A DNA stretch of 64,000 bases, from the NCBI GenBank assembly GCA_026075535.2, contig AP026540.1, forward strand, positions 8,432,001 through 8,496,000, written 5' to 3'. Numbering within the stretch: the first letter of the stretch is position 1; every line of letters begins with the position of its first letter. Under the pieces are notes generated by a model. The model did no database searches and was not told where the DNA came from. It saw only the letters and a program-made list of their open reading frames with translations. The position numbers and the translations under genes are program-made. This stretch comes from Tricholoma matsutake (Eukaryota > Basidiomycota > Agaricomycetes > Agaricales > Tricholomataceae). Below, one piece after another: positions 33,540 to 45,000 of this stretch.

Positions 33540-36500
33540 GACTCAAAACAATACAAATCCTTCCTGTGTCCTTATCTGTCACCAAACCTTTCTATCAGCA
33601 TCAGGACACACTTAGCATTGGAATGTGATCCATTGCAAAATAACTCCAGCCTCAGAACCAGATCACAAGCTGCAGTTTACAAGACATCTTTACCCCAACC
33701 TCAGTGGTACATGTTTTTAATGCTCACACAACTCATGGAACTCATTCTTGAATCTTGATGACATCCAGCTCTTCCATGCAATGAGAATGGCAACTACCTC
33801 CCTTTGCACACAAAACCACCACCATTGCTGCCAGTTGATGCTACCAATGACAATGCTTGGCATCCGTTTGACAACTGCTTGGCATTTGACTTTGCAAATT
33901 TCCAATTTGCAGAACTCCAGGCATCAGAATCAAGGATTAATTGTGCCCTGGATCTCTGGATGGCTGCCAATATTAAGGCTGGTGGAGATGAGAGGGTGGT
34001 CTTCTGCAGAGGAAATGTATGCTATGATTGATGCTATCCAAGCTGGTAATGCACCCTGGAAGATGATCACATTTTGATACAATGGACCTCATCCAGCAAA
34101 CCCACTGAAATGGATGCTTGAGACATGTGAGCTCTGTACATGCAACTCTTGTCTTGTTCTATGCCAGCAACTTGCAACCACAGATTTCATGGACAAGATT
34201 GATTATGTTCCATATCGTCAATTCAAAAGTAATGGTGACCATATATGGTCAAACTTGATGTCTGCAGATTGGGCTTGGGCACAGGCAGTATGTTGTCATG
34301 CACTCCATTCTGAACATGACTGATCCAAGTTGTTCTAGGATCAAATAGCCATTGACAAGACAACCAAGGGTGCCATGTTTGTTCCAGTGTGTAGTGGTAG
34401 TGACAAAACAACCATGACAGTGGGTATGGGGCAACAGGAGTACCACCCCATTTACCAGTCACCAGGTAATCTCTCCAACATAGCATGCCGCTAATGCACT
34501 GCTTCCCATTGTGTTCCTTCCCATACCAAAAAGTATGTGCATTGTTAAAGTAATTTTTATGGTATCTAATTTATTGCTTATTGCCGCAGCAAGCAAATGA
34601 CACTGAAATAAACCAGCATTTCAGACATTTTGCCGACAACTATATCATGCATTTTTGGCCCACATTTTTGAGCCATTAAAACATGGAATGACAACACCAG
34701 AGGTTGTCCATTGTTCCAACAGCCACTTTCACCACACTATTTACACATTGGGACCATACATTGCTGATTACCCTGAGCAAGTGTGGCCTTCTGGAATTGT
34801 CCAAAATTGGTGCCCAAAGTAAGCCATATTCTCCTCATTGTAAAGATATTAAAATTCACCAGATGTAGATGTACTGCAAGGCCAGAAAACCTTCACGATC
34901 CTACTGCTCACTGCCACTCTCATGAGAAAACTGACTTTCTTATCAAGTGTTTCCATCCCAACATCATCTGGAGTGAGTTTGGTATCTGAAGTGACATCGT
35001 GGTAGGCAAATGTTTGACTTTTGCTGTTCTGAATCTGACTCAGTTTTTGGTACAGCCTTTCATGCATGACTTTCCTTGCATGGACATTCATGAACTCCTG
35101 TCACCTGATCTCCTCCACCAGTTGATTAAGGGCACATTCAAAGACCACTATGTCACATGGGTCAATGAATACCTCTTCGTAATGTATGGCAAGACTTGGG
35201 CCCTTGAAATCCTCCAAGACATTGATCAGTGGTAAGGGGTGTGGACAAAATCTACTACTGTTCTCATAGTGTTTTATCAGGATTTCTGCTGTTCCAGCAT
35301 GTCCTGGATTGTGTTGCTTCCCAGATGGCTGAAACTTTTCCCAGTGGACTGGTGATGACTCAGAGGCACTTATGAAGGTATTTGATTCAGTATTCAATGG
35401 AACCTTTGCATTTCCATCGAGCCAGAAGTTACAGGTGTATCTTGCAGCAATTAGTGGGCACTTACCACCAAAAATGGTTCAATGCCTGGCCTCATTTATG
35501 GAGCTCTGCTTCCTTTTTCACTGAAATGCAATAACAACAACAGATATCAATCAAATTCAGTATCAACTTGATTGTCTCCACCAACTTCGCAAGGTCTTCA
35601 TTGAAGTGGGTGTTTGGGCTGACATCTCCCTACCTCGACAACATGCCTTACTGCACTATGTGACTGGTATCATGAATTTTGGATCTCCTAATGGCCTTTG
35701 CTCCTCGATCACTGAATCAAAACATATTGTTGCTGTCAAGAATCCATGGCAACATTCCAGTCGCTATAAGGCACTTGCACAGATGGTGTGCACCATCAAT
35801 TGGCTTGATAAGCTGGCTGCTTTACACTGAGTTTATGTAAAATGGGGCATGATGGTTGGTATGACTTCGGCCTACATGGCATGCACTCAATGTGGACATC
35901 TGTCTGGCCCCATTGGCAGCAAGATTGACATCATGGTTGAGGATGATGAAGACAACAATGATGATGAACACAATGATGAGGAAAACAAGGAAGATGACAA
36001 GGATGTGGGGCCTGTCTCTGGTCCGAGAGCATTGTCATCGGTAACACTTGCCTCCTGGCATGGCATGTTGACATACCTTGTTTCACCAGAGCCATGCTAA
36101 TGATATCCATCCAATAGAACCAAAATATCCTTGAAGCATTGGCTTGATCAACCCCGCTTCCCACATGTGCTCCAAAAATTCCTCTACACCCAACATCACC
36201 CCAATGCAGCAAGTCACCCCAATGCAGCAAGTCACCCTGTCAACTTGGAAGAACACGTGCATTTTGATGGGAAGATCCACATTTACCATTTGGCCATTGC
36301 ACAATTCTATGCACCAAGTGATTTATGTGGTGCTGGTGGAATGTACCATGAACACATTCATTCAAACCCATCTTGGTATAACAACAGATCTCACCATGAC
36401 ACCGTCTTCGTTGTGCTTGATGAATCACAGGCAGGGATGCATGGGATGCTGGTTGCCCATGTGTTACTCTTCTTCTCATACTATGATGCCTACCTTGATG

Positions 36501-36780
36501 AAAGTGTGCCCTGTGCGCTTGTGAATTGGTTCATTCCTGATGTGAGATGAACCAGATGAGGGTACAGGAATGTGGGTTGTATGTCCAGAGTACAAAGGAA
36601 GGTCATGGACTCTTGATATTATACATCTCGAGAGTGTTGCACAGGGCATGCACCTTCTGCCTGTGTATGGCTTGGGTTTCCTTCCTGAAGACTTTCAGTA
36701 TGAGGTCTCACTTGATGCCTTCAACTCCTACTATGTAAACCACTATGTTGACCACCATACCCATGAATTTTTGACAGGAT
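33540..36780 (+). pseudogene. Plavaka-type transposase relic
   Basis: Plus-strand pieces in several frames line up in the order of Plavaka transposases of mushrooms. First FDNCLAFDFANFQFAELQ and DLWMAANIKAGGDERVVF, then KIDYVPYRQFKSNGDHIWSN with SADWAWAQAV and GAMFVPVCSGSDKTT, then HTLGPYIADYPEQ-like text around 34745. After that DIHELLSPDLLHQLIKGTFK (about 35088), LPRQHALLHYVTGIMNFGSP with NGLCSSITESKHIVAVK (about 35630), IAQFYAPSDLCGAGGMY (about 36295) and a final GMWVVCPEYKGRSWTLDI with LGFLPEDFQYE. Many stops and frameshifts; also a short tandem duplication of CACCCCAATGCAGCAAGT at about 36190. These are cut-and-paste DNA transposons related to CACTA/KDZ types. Terminal repeats were not found. 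Confidence 0.8.
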
Positions 36781-36993
36781 AGATTTCTACCCTCTACTAT
36801 TACATAGAACTGTCACGTAGTACTGGATCTTGTCAGCTTGTAGCTTTTCAGCTGGCCACAAGCTAAAAAGTGCAAAAACCTCACCAGCAAAATAGCAACT
36901 TACTGATGTTGTGCTGCAGAAATTTCACAGCTAGTTCAAACTTCAAGTTGACTGCTAGTATTACCTTGGTATTACCTCAGGCTAGTGACTAGC

Positions 36994-37700
36994 TGTCAAG
37001 AACCATTCCTCGCCCGATCAGAACCCGCATCCATCCGACCCTTTCCTGCACGTCGAACATGACTTTTGCCTACGCCTCCCGATTTTGTTCCTGGCTGCCT
37101 TGCACTGCCCACACTGCTGTGCACCAGGCCACCTTGTACAGCATCCATGGCTGCCTTTCCAAGGCTGCTGTCTCTATTGCAAATTTGACTATGGATTCCT
37201 GTGTGGCTCCTGCTAGATAATTTATCTATGCAGTTGAGACACTGCCGCAGTCTTTGTTCCTGTTCCGCATTATTCTGGACTACAGTATTTAAGCTTAGTT
37301 AGTTTCGCCTTGTATTCCTCAGTTCATATATCGACATAGACTCAACTTTACCCTGCCAATCTAAAACCTCCTTCTACTTCAACCCCTGTCCTCTAAGAGT
37401 CTGAACTCCATTCGACTCAACCTCTAGTCTCCCTCTGAAGTTCTAGTCTCATCTGAACTTAACCTAAGTCCCTCCATACTCCTCCCCGCATTTACCCGCA
37501 CTCTCCCGCTCCTACCTCTAAACCCTTGACTTGAAATTAGGACACCAGATGAGGTGAAGGGCACAGCTTCTTACAAGCTGAAGCCAAGTGCTTTCTGTTT
37601 CCCCTCCCACAGAATCTGCATCGACCCGACAATCTCCCACTATCATCACCCACAGTGTCCGGTCAGATTCTGAAGCGGCCTTTAGGATCAGTTCTTAACA
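36994..37700 (+). repeat. 5' LTR of gypsy C
   Basis: Follows duplication CTAGC; begins TGTCAAGAACCATTCC, ends TCAGTTCTTAACA. It holds a short ORF of about 54 codons starting MTFAYAS (37060), also open in the 3' LTR, whose meaning is unclear. Confidence 0.93.
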
Positions 37701-37739
37701 GTATATACGAACTCACACTTCACTCATCCATTCCTCTCT

Positions 37740-39110
37740 ATGACCCCTACTGAGACCCGCCAGCACACAACAAGAAATTCCCAATGCGCTGGTACTATTC
37801 CAGGGATCTCTGCAATCCAGCAATCCACCCTTTCCGACCCTCGACCCGCTACTACGTTTGGAGTGTCTTCCAGACCCTCAAACATCTTCTGACAAATTGG
37901 CTCAGGAGCCCCCTCAATCAGTGCCAATCTCATGTCCACCCATGCCCCACAACCTTCCGGCAACCCAGAAGGTTTTCGATCAAGAACTCCCCTTGAGTAC
38001 GTAGGGGGCATCAACCAGCCTGAACCCTATGGGTTGGAAGATCGTGGTCTAGAGGACGGACCTCCCAGTGGACCTGATGGCCCTAGCAGTCCTGATGGCC
38101 CTGGGGGTGACCCCGATCCCAATGATCCTGACAATCAACCTCCCGCAGGGGGAAACCCTGATCCAGGGGATAGGTTCATAGATGTTCTTTACAACCTCTT
38201 GGAGAGTATCTGCACCCTCTGACAAAACAATGCACCTAAGACCGAGAAAATCAAAGTTCGCAATCCCAACACTTTCGATGGCTCCAACCCAAAGAAACTT
38301 AGAGACTTCCTAGTCTTGTGTAATCTTCATTTCTGCGACCGTCCGCACGTATTTTCCTCTGATGAGAAAAAGATCATATTTATCCTTTCTTATCTTAAGG
38401 GATCAGCTCTCAGTTGGTTTGAGCCTGGTCTGAATGACCCGACAGATTCCGCACACTGGATGTGGGACTATGAAGCTTTCCTTGCCAAGCTGGAAAGCAA
38501 CTTTGGTCTGCACAACCCAGTCAGAGATGCGGAAAAAGCTCTCTCTGACCTAGCAATGAAGAAAGGTGGTCGCATCATGAAATATAACGTTGACTTCTGG
38601 GAATTAGCTTCTAGGGTCAACTGGAACGAAGCAGCCTTTCGTGACCGCTATTTCCGCAGTCTTCCGCTCCGACTTCGCATAGAAGTTCTTCAGGGTGGTA
38701 AACCCAACACCCTTGCAGAACTGTGCTTGAAAGCACAGGACTGTGACGATATCTATTGGATGCAGGAGGATGAATCCCATTTCAAAACAAAGAATTCCAG
38801 TAACTCTAGTCGGAAGGACTCTTCCCCACCGACAAACCAAGCCACTTCAAACTCCGCCCACGGTAACACCTCCAACCAGCAGTCTTCCACAACAAAGAAC
38901 ACTTCCTGGGACAAGCCCAAGTCATCCATCTCCAATAAGTTGGGGAAGAATGGCAAGCTTACTGGGGAGGAACGAGAACATCACATGAGAGAATGACTTT
39001 GTCTCTACTGCGGTGAGGAAGGGCACATAGCAGGAAACTGCCCGAAATCCAAAGCTGCAAAAGCCCGTGCATCCACTGTCATTCCCGAGACTACGGACTC
39101 GGAAAAATAG
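37740..39110 (+). pseudogene. gypsy C Gag with three in-frame TGA codons
   Basis: Frame from ATG 37740 to TAG 39108-39110. A Pro/Gly/Asp-rich N-terminal half (PSGPDGPSSPDGPGGDPD) is followed by the retrotransposon gag domain (KVRNPNTFDGSNPKKLRDFL, YLKGSALSWFEPGL, FLAKLESNFGLHNPVRDAE), a Ser/Asn-rich linker and a zinc knuckle, CLYCGEEGHIAGNC. TGA codons at 37890-37892, 38220-38222 and 38994-38996 interrupt it; Arg (CGA) fits each place, while the terminal codon is TAG. The element D insertion lies 33 bp beyond this stop. Confidence 0.88.
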
Positions 39111-39143
39111 TCCGCAACCCTCAGGATACAGCCATTGGGGCTG

Positions 39144-39342
39144 TGTTGTGAGTCGGAGGGGGGTCCCTTAAGATCATGCAGGAGCTAAACATGAATAACG
39201 TATATTGTCGTGTGTACTCGAGGTGGTAGTAAAAGGATCGCTTATGTAAAATAGAAGGCTGGTCCCTTTATAGGGGCCAGCCAGGTCAATAGCAAAGAAA
39301 TATAATATATACAAACACGGGGTCAAGCCCCGGGTCACCACA
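39144..39342 (-). repeat. 3' LTR of element D
   Basis: 199 bp, plus reading TGTTGTGAGTCGG to GTCACCACA, preceded by GGCTG. It has an inverted pair around CTGGTCCCTTTATAGGGGCC, including a TTTATAG box possibly used as a promoter. Confidence 0.92.
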
Positions 39343-39488
39343 CCCTCCCCCTTAGGCTTTGTCCAGGGGAGAAGCATAATGTTTTGAGTAAGTAGACAAT
39401 CTCGAAGAGAGTATCGTCTGGCATGGGGGTATCATCGGGGTACGACGAGGTGAATCAATTCGTTTGTTTATTAAAAAATGCGACGACC

Positions 39489-41905
39489 TTATTTAGTAGG
39501 GTCATCGGGGATGTGGGTATCGTCGAGGCTCAACGATGATATGTTGGACTTGTTGAGGTTCAACGAGGAATCGGGGAGGTTGATGTCGACTATCATACGT
39601 CTAACTTCCTCCGGAGTTGTGGGTACAGGGTCTTCGCACTCGTAATCGGGCGCAGAAGAAAGCAGGGTCGTTTCATTGTTTGATGCCAACGAAGACAATT
39701 GGGATATGGGTGTCTCTGGGGAGTTCCCCAGAGCCGAGGTGTCCATCATTTGCCCTTCATCAAGAGGGAAATGGTCCTTATCGACAGTGGACTTATCAAC
39801 GGTGAATGTTTCATCATCGGATGAAGAGACAGAGTCGGTGGTATCACCGTCGTCCTCAGTGTCTCTAACTTTTTGCGGCTTGGTAGACGCAACTGGAGTG
39901 AATTTGCTAATGGGCTTCTTGTGCCCGTTAGGAGGGATGCCGGCGGTGACTCTCCTAGCTCTCTTCAAGGCCTTCTTCTGGCCTTGAGTCGCCTTGACAA
40001 TGAGGGGTGATCCGGACCATCCTGAGGTCAGATCGTTCTCCAGGGAATATTCCTCTGGAGGAGTTGGATGCCAGCTGGACTGATACAAAGGTCCGGTGCT
40101 GGCAGGGGGTTGGATGTCCATGCGAGAGGTACTCGCGTGCATAGATGCAGATAGTCCAGCAGAGAATCTGGAGGATGGGGCAGTGGAAGTCATTGATTCA
40201 GGGCGAGGTCGCCCTGAATGAGAGGGAGCTCTGCCCCTGGTGGGAGCAGTGGATTCTCTTTTTCTTTTTCTTTGTGGCTCTCGAAGGGCCACATTGTTAG
40301 GCCCGGCGATCCACCACCAGGGTTCAGACATCAGAGGAGCGTCCTCTGAATGGGTATTTTGATGTTGCCGCAGACGTCTTACGATGTCTGCAGCGGTAGA
40401 AGACTCTTCCAAATGGGAAGAGTTGGCAGTAGCTGTCGCTGTAAGCCAGGCGATGGCATAGTGAGAACCTTCTCGGACTTCCTCGTCCAAGACTCCCATA
40501 GAAGCGAGGTGTCATATGACGTCCTCGAGGGAAATTGTATTGCTGCTGATCGGCATAGGCTGCCGACAGCGCATGGGGGACAGTGAGAGGCGTTCGTGCT
40601 CTCGAATCTGTCGGTACAATCCTGGCGTGGCTTGTACCTCCGCAATACAAAGGTAGAGAAGTAGTTTGGCTTCAGGGGAGAGCCCTGAAGGAATCTGTTG
40701 ACGAAGCAGGAGTTGTCCCCTGACGTGTGGGAGGGAGACCCTCTGTTCGTCCAGTATGGTACCAGGGTGGGATCACCACTGGTACAGGTGTCAGTGCATG
40801 AATCGCGCCCATGTTTCAGCAGAATCCAGGAGCGAGGGTTGCTCCAGGTGAGTAGGGTCATTGAGTCGGCGTAATCCTTGAGCCAACTGCATTTGAACAG
40901 GGAGCCAACCAGGTAATCTCCAGTGGGCAAGGGCATAAGTCATCAGGGGCGTTCGAGCCCCTGAAGGAGTGTCATTGATGAACCGCATGTACTTGCGCAT
41001 TCATTCCAACATTGCGAAGTTCCCGGAGGTGTGGGCCATCCGGGACCAGCTATCAAATTCCTCAGTGTTCTGAGGAATGGACGTAGGAACTTGGCCATGC
41101 AGCTTGGGAGCTGGTTTCCAGTTTGCCGTCCTGGGAACGTCAGGGCCCGAGAATGTATATCTTGGGGGTGGAAGGTTAGGAAGAGGTGGGTAGACCTCGT
41201 TCATGTTAACGTCCTCGTCGGGGACAACGGGGTGGGGAGCAGGAGGTGGAGCAGGCTGAGCAGGAGGTGGAGCAGGCCGAGAGGCTGCACCGGCATATGA
41301 ATTACCCTGAGGTCTGTCGGGGTAAGGAGAGGGTTCATGAGTACGAGCTCGCTTGAATGAATGTCCATCGAGCTGCTCGTGCAGGTGCTCATTCTCATCC
41401 TCCAGGTTCCGGATGGTATCCTGGAGGGCAGCAATATCTTTTTCGTATTCATCATAAACACGATTGGCTCTGGCAAGAGCGCCAGAGTTAATTTCCGAAT
41501 CTCGATGCTTCTTCGCGTTGAAATATTCATCATTGTGGTCGTACACATGGGTGTACATGTGTAAAGCGTAGCTCTTGCAGATGTTGCAAGTGCCTTGGTG
41601 AAGGATGATGCCTTCACCGTCAATCCTCCAATCTCCGGTAGCGGAAGAGCTGGTGCCCACACCAGCTTGCCAGTTTTGTTCTTCTCTAGCAGAACATCTG
41701 CTAGCGCTGATGGCTTCTCGCCAGGGCTTGGCGAGCGATGGTGTCGAGTGTTGCTGCTGCTCGAGCTGGTGGGCTCAAGCTCTCTCTGCTTCTCCTTCCC
41801 CCTTCGAGACCGGCCACTGGGGCCCGTCTCGCATGTCTGGCTAGGTTTGCTATCATCAAAATCGCCCCCCATGGGGTCATCCTTGTCAGGTGGAACACTC
41901 ACCAT
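39489..41905 (-). pseudogene. additional ORF of element D downstream of integrase, function unknown
   Basis: A sense-strand frame of about 800 codons between the integrase stop and the 3' LTR. It starts MVSVPPDKDDPMGGDF, changes frame once near 41650, then runs to a TAA at 39489 with TGA at 41001-41003, 40791-40793, 40773-40775 and 40512-40514. Visible parts: Ser/Arg-rich N-terminus; a CNICKSYALHMYTH segment with two close Cys and two His; a coiled coil (ANRVYDEYEKDIAALQ, then IRNLEDENEHLHEQLD); Pro/Ala-rich stretch; a conserved-looking block, MRFINDTPSGARTPLM then YALAHWRLPGWLP; a basic region with RKRKRE and QKKALKRARR; acidic Ser-rich tail. No signal peptide or membrane segment, so it is not an envelope protein. 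I do not know its role; similar proteins seem to occur with mushroom gypsy elements. Confidence 0.7.
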
Positions 41906-42030
41906 GGTAATGCACCAAGCGATGAAGGAAGAAAAAAAAATTGAAACTCCGCACGTTGTGATGTACAGTTGTGGAGTTTGAAACCTGCTGGACACTTACA
42001 TGCCCAAATGACTTTGAAATTTCGAAGTAG

Positions 42031-45000
42031 CTAAGTTCGTCGATGCACAGGAGTTCCTGCGTGTTTTGGCAATTCTTGCCAGTCTCTGGCACCCATCAGT
42101 GCCAGATAAGAGTCTAGAGCTGCAAGATCATTGCAGTTCGCTAAAGGTTCCCAAGTGGTGTCTCCCAGACTCCACTTGACTTCAAACTGGACGGTATGGC
42201 CACACCACTTGTGAGCTGTGATTTCTTCGATGTACCATTCGGTGTCATCTGGGGCACTGAAGTCATATGCGTCAGGATAACACCTGTTGGGAAACAACGA
42301 GTCATCGTTAGGGTGGTGAGGCCTTAGTAGGCTCACGTAGAAACGCTGGTGTATACGCCAGTATTTCAACTCGCAGGGAAGATCCAGCACATAGCTGGAT
42401 TTTTTGGGTAAAGCTTGTAGGACCTTGTAGGGTCCTACAAATTTAGGTAGCAGCTTACTTGCGCGTCCCTTTGGCAACACAAGATTTTTGGTGGAAAGGT
42501 AAACAAGGTCTCCTTGTTTGATATCGGGCTCCTCGCGCCGATGCTTGTTAGCATAGTGCCGCTGAAAGACTCTTTCAGTGATGATGCTATCATGGGCCAT
42601 CGCCATGTTTCGCAGTGCATTCATTGCGAAAGTATGCACTCCGGGAGGAATGCGTTCTGTAGAAGGAAGTTCTTGCATCATGTGAGGCAAGAATCCGTAG
42701 TTGATTTCAAACGGGGCCATACCTGTTGCTCTGTTAATGGTAGAGTTTATTGCAAACTCTACGAGAGAGAGGAACTTTACCCAATCTTTCTGATTGGACG
42801 CAACAAACGCTTGGAGGATTTGAGCGATCGAACGGTTTGCACGTTCCGTTATTCTGTCCATCTGAGGATGGAATGATGTGGACATGAGTATCTTTATGTC
42901 CAAGATATGGTGGATTTCACACCACCATTTGGACGTGAATTTAGAGTCTCAATCGCAAACAATTGAGCCAGGTAGTCCATGCAAATGGACAATCTCCTTT
43001 ACGAAGATGGGAGATAGTTGCAATGCTGTCATCATTGTGTTCACCGGGATAAGGTGAACCATGGAAGACAGACAACATATAATTACCCAAAGGTAGTCAA
43101 ATCCATTGGACTCTGGGAAGGGTCCGATAAAATCCATTCCAATTGACTCCCATGGTCTCATGGGTGTCGGTAATGAGTGCAGCTTGCCTCGAGGGGAGCG
43201 GTATTCCCCCTTCGAGCAGATGCAAGGTTCGCACGAATCACAGTACTTTTCAACTTCGTATTGAAGTTGAGGCCACCAATACCAACGTCAGATGTATTCC
43301 GATGTTTTCAGAGGGCCAAAATGCCCTACCAGTGTGTGGACTTGTTCGATGATACGACCATGTAAGGTTGTACCCTTGGAAGTAGAGGTGGGGATGCAAA
43401 GAACATCTTTGCCCCCTCTGTTCTTTCTCCAAATGAAATCATCCCGAATCTGGAAGTTTGGGTGGTCCTTAGGTTTTTCAAGAATCTTCTTGAAATGTCT
43501 GTTGTTGACATATCCCTTGCAGATATCGTCGTTCAGGGGGTCTAACTCTGACATGTCAATGTGCAGATCAGGCCCTTTAGCCTGAGAGGCATAAATCGAA
43601 GGATCATCCTGTGATTGGTTGGTGTCTGAAGGAGTTGTGGTTACTGCTTCCGCATTTGCAGTCATTATGGCTGCGGCTGCCTCATGCTCTTCGACTCGTT
43701 CTCGAAGAGCTTTTAGTTGTTCACCAACTCGTTTCTGCTGGGAAGCAGCGGAACAAGTTTCAATTACTCGATTTTTAATTTTGAGATGTCAATCCCACGG
43801 GAGATCCTCATGGTTGGGGTTGAGACGTACGTCTGTGAAGACGTAGTGTTGGACTAAAGGAGCATCATCCCAAGAGTCGAATTGGTAGTAGCGGGACAGA
43901 GCGTCCGCTACTTTGTTCAATTTGCCTTTGACATAATGAATGTCAAAGTTGAAATGCGATAGATATTCCATCCATCGCGTTTGCCTAGCAGACAGTCGGC
44001 ATTGAGTTTGGAAAAACTCAAGTGCCTGGTGATCGGTGATGACATGAATGCGCCTACCGATCAGTTTGTCTTCCCACTTGAGGAGTGCCTCAAGTATGGC
44101 AATCGTTTCATGCTCAAAGGTACAGTAGTTCCTTTGAGCATCAGAGAATTTCTTGGACAGGAACCCAGCAGGGCAGCAAGTTTGCCACTCGGGTCCCTGA
44201 CCATACATTGCCCCAGTCCCAAAGACTGAGGCGTCACAGATCACCCATATTGGTTCAGGTGAATCTGGGTTGATCGGCTTCAGCACTGGTGTCGTGCAAC
44301 AGATGTGTTTAATCATCTGGAAGCAATGATTGTGCAACAGTCGCCACAAAAAGGCTTGACCATTTTTAGTCATTGCAGAAAGCGGACTAGTGAAAGCACT
44401 TATATCTGGCAGGAAATGTGCCAGATACTGCACGAGTCCCAGACAACGCTGGACTTCATGATAATTACGAGGAGTTCTCCACTCTCGTATACACGCCATT
44501 TTATCGCTATCAGCATGTAGGCCATGTTCATCAATCATGTGACCAAGACACTCTACCTTTTCAGCATAGAGTTCACACTTCTCTGCACGAAGGTACAGAG
44601 AATGCTCGCATAGCTTGTTAAACACAAGCTCCAGATGTTTCTGGTGTTCTTCGATCATGTCACTGAACACGAAAATGTCATCCAGGTAGGCGTGGACAAA
44701 TATTCTGATGTAGTCTCGGAATATGGAGTTCATCAACCTTTGAAAGGTTGATGGTGCATTGCAGTCACCTTGTTGCATAACAAGACTCTCATAAATGCCT
44801 TGAACAGTCGAGAATGCGGTTTTCCAGACATCTTCTGGTGCAACTCGGACCTGCTCATAGGCATCCGAGAGGTCAATCTTCGAGCGGTACATCGCTCAAG
44901 CGACATCAAGACGAATCAAGTCTTGATCAGGAAATGGTGTAACATCTTTCACCGTGTTAGCGTTACGTTTCACTGCGTTGATCACAGTGCAAAGTTTCCC

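Noticed and set aside
33540..36780. KDZ-type transposase instead of Plavaka
   Set aside because: The blocks DIHELLSPDLLHQLIKGTFK and LPRQHALLHYV..NGLCSSITESKH are the Plavaka pattern as I know it; KDZ hallmarks were not seen.
39489..41905. Envelope gene, suggested by position after integrase
   Set aside because: No signal peptide, transmembrane segment or glycoprotein-like pattern; composition is that of a charged, coiled-coil intracellular protein.
41595..41981. Plus-strand ORF of 128 codons within element D
   Set aside because: Shadow of the minus-strand additional ORF.
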